64,000 nt of DNA from Bidens hawaiensis. Its lineage: Eukaryota; Streptophyta; Magnoliopsida; Asterales; Asteraceae. The position numbers and the translations under genes were made by a program. The notes under the pieces were generated by a model. That model ran no database searches. It was not told the DNA's origin and saw only the letters and a program-made list of their open reading frames with translations. Where the stretch lies: NCBI GenBank assembly GCA_021521415.1, contig JAIQDT010000108.1, positions 62,001-126,000 of the forward strand, written 5' to 3'. Each line of letters starts with the position of its first letter. Within the stretch, counting starts at the first letter, position 1. Of this stretch, positions 56,901 through 64,000 are shown piece after piece.

Positions 56901-57350
56901 ATGGAAGGTCTCAACACTTTAATGCAATCCGCCACAGAAAACCATTTATTCAAAGGGATTCATCTTCCAAAAAATGGGCTAGTACGCCCAATACTCTCAT
57001 GTCATGTTTATCAGTGATTAGTCATCCTCTAACACGGCCAATCTTAAGAGAATCCTTCAGTATTTTCAACTCGCATCTGCTCTTATGGTTATTTCACCAA
57101 AAGCAACATCATTGGTATTGGAGTAGTCGGTAGTAATTGAGGAGGTGAACATATTAGCTAACTGGATTCATTCTTAAGTCGGTACCATTCCGTTCATTCT
57201 CCATGCCATAAAGAGTTCATGTTGTTTCATTGGATTGTACATACTGCCATAAAGAGCCGAAATCAGTGAAGCACATTTTTCCTCAAATGACCGTTTGTTA
57301 TGTAGGCGTAGAGTCGTATTTCATGGTGGTCCAGTAAGGATCTGTCACTA
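56901..57350 (+). pseudogene. LINE reverse-transcriptase fossil
   Basis: From an ATG at 56901 the sequence reads MEGLNTLMQSATENHLFKGI followed by HLPKNGL, the RT segment that precedes the YADD box in plant L1-type LINEs. After stops and frame changes, NLKRILQYFQLAS, KSNIIGIGV and EEVNILANWIHS then VGTIPFI (about 57050-57190) match the next RT block. At least three frames are needed, so it is long dead. Confidence 0.6.
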
Positions 57351-57923
57351 GTGAATTATATTCATAATATGTTGTTGGAGTTGTTCATATCTCCAGTCTC
57401 AAAACGCTGAAACAAGCTATGGCATGTGATCGTTTATGCCACTTTATGGTTTACTTGAATTGCCCAGAATGATTCGATATTCAAGAAAATCAAAACTCCA
57501 ATTTCATTGGTGGACGGATAAAGACGTCGCTATACTCATGGATTTGCCACAGAACGAAACACAAGAACTATTGTTGGACTAAATGGTGTCATGTAATGTA
57601 ACTAGTTATTTTGTTTTTTATAAGTATGTTCGGTTTGGTCATTAGTGAAGCACCCTGCTGGATTGGTTTATAAAATTTCTTGATAAATTAAAAGAAAAAT
57701 AAATTATTTAATAACAAAAAAAGCATATTAAAATTAAAACAAATTTTGTGTTAATTAGTCGACCATATACTTGTTAGGGCACCTACAATGGATCTTTAAT
57801 GGATTGGTTTACATATATATATATTGCTAGTTTTTATCCCCCGTATTACGGGAGTTGTTTTATATTGTTTGTTATAATATTTATTTATTTTTTTAATTTA
57901 TATTTTTTTTATTGTATGAAAGT
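57351..57923. other. Spacer, possibly more LINE remnant
   Basis: No clear protein. CCCCCGTATTACGGGAG at about 57837 forms a short GC-rich hairpin in AT-rich sequence after a TATATATA tract. Confidence 0.4.
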
Positions 57924-58440
57924 TAATAATATACTTATGGTTTGATGATAAATTGTTTCACAAATAAATGAGATGTTATAACCCAGTTTAAAAGCTATAT
58001 GGTTTTGATGAGACCCAAGACCCGTTTATTTTTTTTACTATGAAATTGGTTTTTTAATTATAAATAATATTTATGAAAGTTAATAATATACTTATGGTTT
58101 GATAAGACTCAAGACCCGTTTATTTTTTTTATTATCAAATTGGTTTTTTAATTTAAATAATATATAAAACTTTTTTAAAATAAATAAGATATTATTTTTT
58201 ATTATATCCTATTTTATAGGATTTTTACATAAATAATTTGGTGAGAATAATTTTTAATTTAATGAGATGTTATAACCCGTTTAAGGAATACATGGGTTTG
58301 ATAAGACCCATACCCATGAATTCGGGTCAAATGTATGAGAAGCCTCCATTTAAAAATCAAGCAAATCTGATGACTCAAAAAAAGGGAGCGACCACATCGC
58401 GACACGTAGAATTTTTATGTCTTCGTTTATATATTATAGA
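57924..58440. repeat. Internally duplicated repeat, possibly Helitron-like
   Basis: AGTTAATAATATACTTATGG occurs at about 57923 and 58078. GAGATGTTATAACCC occurs at about 57969 and 58263. AAGACCCGTTTATTTTTTTT occurs near 58017 and 58111. The segment closes with ATCGCGACACGTAGAA and a T-rich tail, a style of end seen in some plant Helitrons. No CTRR end or TC start was confirmed. Confidence 0.45.
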
Positions 58441-58801
58441 TTATTAATTATTATATTATTAATACTCAGTTATATTCTAGAATAAATAAGAGTGTCGTCA
58501 TTAATGGCGTATGAGAAGGTACATCGTACATATCTTTTAATATTGAATCAAAGTTCGTATCTACCACCCTTAACTCCCTGCAACCTCAACTATACAAGTT
58601 GAATATTACATAAAAGTATAAAACAAATATCTGCTTTACAAAACACATTTTCATTATATAACTTATTGTCCTAAAATAAATAACTATGCTCTACATTTAT
58701 AACTTATTACTTACAATATTAACGTATTTAAACACTTAAATTTATTTGAAGATATGAACCCTAAAATAATGTTCTTAAAAGTATAAACCATATATAAAAA
58801 A

Positions 58802-58893
58802 GTTATAGCAAACCACATAACCCACTTATTTAATTGAACATGTTACGGATTGATAAATGAGTTATAGCAAACCCCATAACCCACTTATTTAAT
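58802..58893. repeat. 33-bp direct repeat, period 59
   Basis: A 33-base block (GTTATAGCAAACCACATAAC and on) at 58802-58834 recurs at 58861-58893 with one change. Confidence 0.9.
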
Positions 58894-60563
58894 CAACACC
58901 TTGTTCAGTGTTGAGAAGGAATAGCTACTATTTGTAGCGGTGGCGATTGCAGTTTATTATGTTCATAGGAGCATGGGCAGAACTCTTTGTGTTGAATTTT
59001 TATTTGTGTTGATTTATTTTGTGTGCTAGATTATTATTTGTGTTGATTTTAATACAGTTTAGCAATGTGCAATATTTTTTAATACAATAATCAATGTACT
59101 GGATTTTATTGCAGTATTTGTTTGTTTCTCCAACGCAATGTTATAGTCCTAATCAATTATATATTATTGCAATTAGTTTTTCTTAATGTTAATTTTAGAC
59201 AGTTACTGAGTCTTAAGACTTTGCCACCAAAGTGACATTCCTTGAAGATGGTTTTTGTTGTATGTATGTTGATGTAACATTTTACTATATATAGTCTGTT
59301 TCATTTTATTTAATTTGATTTCTTATTTGAATTTGTAGCTAAAATTCGTTGCATACTTGCATATATGCAATATGTTGTATTATACTATTATAGTGTATAT
59401 TACAATTTAAGGCCTCAATTCTTTTGGTTTTGGAACAGATAAAAATAACAAACACCTAGTGCACCTAGGCTAGTAAACATCAAATGTTCTTCACGAGTAT
59501 ATTTTTCCAACTTACAAGCACCAAGTTTATTAGTTGTTAAACTTGTGCCATCCACGTATTGCAACACGTGTAGCATTTTGTTATTTTTAATGTACTAAAA
59601 TGTGTTGGGTTTTTTGTTCTCAAATTTATGTATGTTACGTATTTAGCCATGTGTTGGATTTTAATTAATACAACAAAGTAATGTGCTGGATTTTAACGCA
59701 ACATAAAACTCCAGTTTATAAGTTAAGTATAAAAACATAATACAAAAAATCTATAATCTATAAAAATAAAATCAAGTACAAAAATACATCATGAAATGTT
59801 TAGCACAAATAATGTAGCACCAAAAGGTTAAACACGCACACTTTTATGTTTCATGTATTTTTTCAATCATCATTTTCAATTAGCAATATCATATTAAAGA
59901 TAAAAAATATATAATTGATTTTGTAATGTAATTTTTTTTAAAATAATGTAATATGGCAATGAAAAGCTAAGAATTATTCTTTAGCTTACTTAGGCATAGT
60001 TTTTCTATCTAGAGACCCCTTTATATGCGTGTGTAGAGGGTTGTTAATGTGTGAAGCGGGACAAGGGCGCGCACAATACGTCTAATTTTTTTTCTTTGCC
60101 ATAATTACGCGTTAAGTTAAATACATGCAAAACAGACACAAACATATATATTATTTGTGTAATAAAAGTTATATAATGTTAAACTTTTGTTGAATGTTAA
60201 GAATATTTATAAAGATAAAAAAATATAATACTTAATTGTTTTATTTTTTAAAAACATATTTTATTATTTCCTTTCAAAACGAACTTATAGACCATTTCTT
60301 CTTATTTTTATTTCTCAACAATATTTGATTCATTGCAACAAGTTATTTGCCAGCCTACCTGCAACCAGAAAATTTAATAGCATTGCATTAATTGAACCAA
60401 GTAATAAATTGTCTTCTGGAAAGTCAAGCAATTTGAACAAGTGAACGTATGGTGTTTCCACATCTAATTTGTTTGCTGCCCTAATTATTCTTCTTAAATT
60501 GGTATTCACTTACTATGTTTTGTATACAGAGAATGAAATTGCTTTGTAAGAATCGTTACCCAA
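58894..60563. other. AT-rich spacer
   Basis: No gene found. GTGCTGGATTTTAA/GTGTTGGATTTTAATT motifs and ACAACG tracts recur between 58990 and 59710. Confidence 0.5.
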
Positions 60564-60681
60564 GTGGAGTTTCAAATTGATCTCATACGAGGATATCACA
60601 TTAGCACCGCCAGAGATGCGTAAACTGTCAAATCATCTACAAGAGATCGTAGACAAGGATTTTTACGACCGAGCTACATGA
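60564..60681 (+). pseudogene. Chromovirus RT fragment (fossil)
   Basis: VEFQIDLI at 60564-60587, then after a frameshift APPEMRKLSNHLQEIVDKDF (from about 60605), matches the VEFxIDLIPG...PPELxELxxQLQELLDKGFIRPS opening of chromovirus-type Ty3/gypsy RT. It ends in TGA. Nothing else of the element was found nearby. Confidence 0.6.
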
Positions 60682-61111
60682 AATAAAGAAGTTTCAATAC
60701 TATGTGAAAAGTTGAAATTAAGTTTTTCTATTAACAATAATTTATACATTACTAAGATTAGAAGAGTAATTAATACATACAAGTAAAATCATTTCATAAC
60801 TATACTACTTTTGTGTACGTATTATGTGTTAAGTTATTTGAAATATGTTATCATATTCGTTGGCTACGTGTATAGGATTATATTTTTTTGACATCATTTA
60901 ATTTTTTATCTAAAATCCATATATATGCAATTGAACTAAAGAACCTAATCACGTAATCTATTAATGGTGAAACTTTCACCAACCCATCCATGCTTATCCA
61001 TGATCGACGTTACGTTTTTGTGATGCTAGATTCGTGGTCATGGCTATGCAACATTTATTGATGTCCACTTATAAACTCCAAACGTTGTGGTTTACATAGG
61101 ATCAACCGCTA
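60682..61111. other. AT-rich spacer
   Basis: Nothing recognised. Confidence 0.5.
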
Positions 61112-61679
61112 TGGGTGTTCAAGAAATCCGAAATCCGAAAAAAACCGAAATCCGAACCGAAACCGAAACCCATCCGAATTCTTATTCGGATCGGATCAAT
61201 CCGAATATCCGAATAACCAATTCGGATTCGAATCGGATCAGATTCAGATATTGAATTTAAAAAATTCGGATTGTTCGGATTATTCGGATATCCGTTTAAT
61301 CCGAATAAAAAACATGTTTTTAGTGGTATTTTCCGGTTTGGTATATTTATTAAATTATTATTTGAAGTTTAAACTTTAAATTTGTGTTAAGAGTAATTCG
61401 TATTTTCCGGTTTGTATGTTTATTGTGATTTTAAACTATTAAATGTTATGAACAAAACAATAGGAAATTTTTTTAGCTTTATTTCGGATTATTCAAATAA
61501 TTTCGGATTATTTGGATATCATCCGAATCCGATCCGAACTAAATTCGGATAGATTCGGATCGGATAGGAATATTCCTAATTCGGATCGGATTTCGGATAT
61601 GGTCCAAAAATTTTAAAATCCGAATAACCCGAACCGAATAAACCAAATAATTCGTTATCCGATCCGATGAACACCCCTA
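61112..61679. repeat. TCCGAA/TTCGGA-rich repeat with GGGTGTTC inverted ends
   Basis: The left end is TGGGTGTTCAAG and the right end is TGAACACCCCTA, inverted copies. Both shoulders are packed with ATCCGAA, AACCGAA and TTCGGAT units, the right shoulder largely the inverse of the left, around an AT-rich centre. The end motif matches the repeat at 9168 and the right end at 48720. It is a non-coding mobile-like element of unresolved class. Confidence 0.65.
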
Positions 61680-64000
61680 CTAGTCAGTAGGAGATGCTAA
61701 AAAAACTGATCATCATTAGATCATTCGTCGTGGTAATGTGAAATATAAGAAAAAAATGATACCAAGTAGGCATGGGGAGTTTCAGATCTCATTCACCCTA
61801 CACTAAGGTGTGTTGTAAAAATGTGAAATGTGACTAGGCGGCTAATAGAAATTGAAATAACAATTAGTGAGGTGGAACCGTGAAACCATTTTTTTAAACA
61901 ACCAACAAAAAAATCTAATAAAAACGCTAGCAAGTCATATGACACACCAATACAAACACCAATGTGTATAAAAGAGAACATATGCCACCAAAACTAAACA
62001 AACACCCAAACCCCACCCAGCTACACTTGTTACAACCGAAAACTACACCATTCCTCTCATGATAACTCATATTTTTTCCTTCTATTCTTAAACTAAAGAA
62101 TGTCAACACCTTTATCTCCTCCGACATGTATGAAATTTGAATTGGAGTCCCGAAGTGGAACTTAATGATTGTTTAAAAATTACTAATGTAATGAATAATT
62201 ATAAAAAAATCATTTCCTTCGTCCTGACGCTTACGATGTCCTCCACATGCTCGCCCTCAATCCCTTTGCGTCTAGGACATGATGGTTTCCGCGTCCTCAA
62301 ATTGATGTGGCTGGACTCCACGCTCTTCTTCACATAACCACAAAAGATAACCTCACAAATAGTAAGAAATAATAATATTATATTATATAAACAGGCATAA
62401 TAAAATGCATCAACACGGAAAACGCATAAACAAGTTTCACGAGCCCATGATATCAAACAAAAGAAAACCCTTATGAGTTAAGAGACCTAAAGAAAAAAAC
62501 TTTTGGCCAACCCAAATAACGTAACTAGTAACTATTTTATCAAAAAATGATTTTTTATTAATGTAACCTTGGAATCCTCAACATTTTCTTTTTTATGATG
62601 ATATCAGAACCACCATAATATTCAACATTATAAAATCTTTGTATGAAGAAATGGATAAGACAAACCATACAAGACACGTATTGTTTCCTTGCGTGGACTA
62701 AAATATGTCGCATTTTCACAAGTCTCTTGTCAATTACATCTAGCTTCTTAAAAAAAAGACTAAAATAGACAGTTGTGTTTAATTTATTTTTTCTCCATAT
62801 TTCGACATAAGATTCGTTGAAAACTGAGTTGTATTCAAAATTAAGTATCTTTGTTTGTATCATGAGTTGTATGATTGCCAGTAACGTACTGGTACTACTG
62901 TTATGAACCAAATCAATTCGAACCGAACTACATCGGTAAATGTATGGGTAATTGGGTATTATCAAAACCCATACCAATGGTCATTTTTATAATTTGCTCA
63001 GTTGTGTTCACTTTTGACACATCGGTCTAAACTTTGTTGAAAATGAGGTTGTATTCAAAATACAACACCTTTTGGTATGCGAGAGTCAATACCGTGATGG
63101 ACCGATTAATAGCATATCATGATTTTATTATTTGAGTTTTCTGCTTCCATTGCTATAACAAATACCGGTAGAGTAGCGAACCGATACCGATCAAATTTCA
63201 TGGCTTTCCTTGGAAGAATACTACTAGCTAGTTTATATAAATATGAAATCATTTTATTTATGTATTTATTGTATCACCAGCAGGCAGCAATCAAGTGGCA
63301 TTGTTTCTATTTATGTAGTGTAAATGATAATATTCAACGACGACATTAAATGTTGTAGCGCTGGAATGGGTTAGCATCACGCTGTGTGTTTGTTTTCAGT
63401 TGGGGGAGTACAGTTGGTTTATACGTGCAGTCTTTGGTCAACTAACTCACGCTGTTTATGTTTGGTCAAATTGTGATGAACTTTTTGACTTTTTCAAACC
63501 TCAAATGATTTTGACTTAAGGCGGTCTTATTTACATTATTCGATTATTAACATCATACCATGCCATGTCTTCCTTTCTATATCACTTATACTTTGTGAGC
63601 GTATATACTTATACGCTAGATTAAAAACATAGACGCTACATATATTATACGGCGTGTAAGTGCCGTGTATGTTTTATATATACATACAGGTATCTTGTTG
63701 TAATTTTTCATTCTGACATAATAAAATTTCTCCCTGCTTCATTTCTTCTTTTCTTGCGGTGTCATCGTTTTCAACGATTACATACTCACAAAATGTTATA
63801 TAAAACCAAAAGTCAAAGTAAAGGTATAGTTATATAACATATTCATAATTCATCCTCATTTGATTTTACAGTTTCCTTTTAAATTATTTATTTATTATTT
63901 GTTTAATAAGATAACTACTGACAAATTACTTAGGTTGGTAAGCCAACGCGCAAACCACAACACCGCAATTATCAAAGGACGTTAGCCCCCTTGACTCCTT
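61680..64000. other. Gene-poor right end
   Basis: No supported gene. A 139-codon minus-strand ORF (62977-62558) is the longest but is rich in Ile/Tyr/Phe and has no domain I recognise. GAGTTGTATTCAAAAT/GGTTGTATTCAAAAT recurs at about 62825 and 63045. Confidence 0.45.

Overview
This is a nuclear window from a flowering plant. It holds three intron-rich plant genes (a DUF506 protein, GDP-mannose 3,5-epimerase, and the SWI/SNF subunit LFR) separated by long, AT-rich, transposon-filled DNA. There are no bacterial-style operons. The repeat load and LTR types suit a medium-to-large eudicot genome, and an asterid such as a member of the Asteraceae is possible. That placement is an impression and was not tested.

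Layout. 1-5698 is the 5' half of a decayed minus-strand Athila-type Ty3/gypsy element (gag, protease, start of RT, PBS, 2.7-kb 5' LTR). It is nested in an older LTR fragment (5699-6453). 6885-8313 is a solo LTR with an ATGTA target duplication. 9168-10623 holds small repeats and a PIF/Harbinger-type deletion derivative. 11035-13029 is the DUF506 gene with a G-box-rich promoter and a 30-codon upstream ORF. 14790-16518 is the 3' end of a plus-strand Tat-type element: a fragment of its antisense extra ORF, then an LTR. 17141-17329 is a Tourist-like MITE. 18681-20676 is a complete but inactivated PIF/Harbinger element, with a MITE of the same family at 23603-23858. 22561-22879 is a tRNA-derived SINE. 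26156-30330 is GME on the minus strand.

32228-44298 is a complete Tat-lineage LTR retrotransposon (LTRs 838 and 836 bp, TSD CTAGG). Its minus strand carries gag-protease-RT-RNase H-integrase. Its plus strand carries a separate seven-exon antisense gene with its own TATA box. It split the second copy of an older tandem duplication. 46875-47728 is a Mutator-like element with terminal inverted repeats of about 190 bp. 49287-53945 is LFR, three of whose introns hold members of one repeat family. 54-64 kb is gene-poor and holds a foldback sequence, a LINE RT fossil, a chromovirus RT fossil and several simple or degenerate repeats.

The three host genes are unrelated in pathway: ascorbate and cell-wall sugar nucleotides (GME), chromatin remodelling (LFR), and a regulatory DUF506 protein. 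All three open reading frames are uninterrupted once the introns are removed. Every transposon-coded protein carries at least one frameshift or stop, except for fragments too short to judge. The most interesting items are the antisense spliced gene in the Tat element (with a TATA box at a matching distance in a second, independent copy), the DUF506 upstream ORF, the paired GC-rich motif array in the Athila LTR, and the long-TIR Mutator-like element. Exon borders were placed by reading splice sites and phases by eye.
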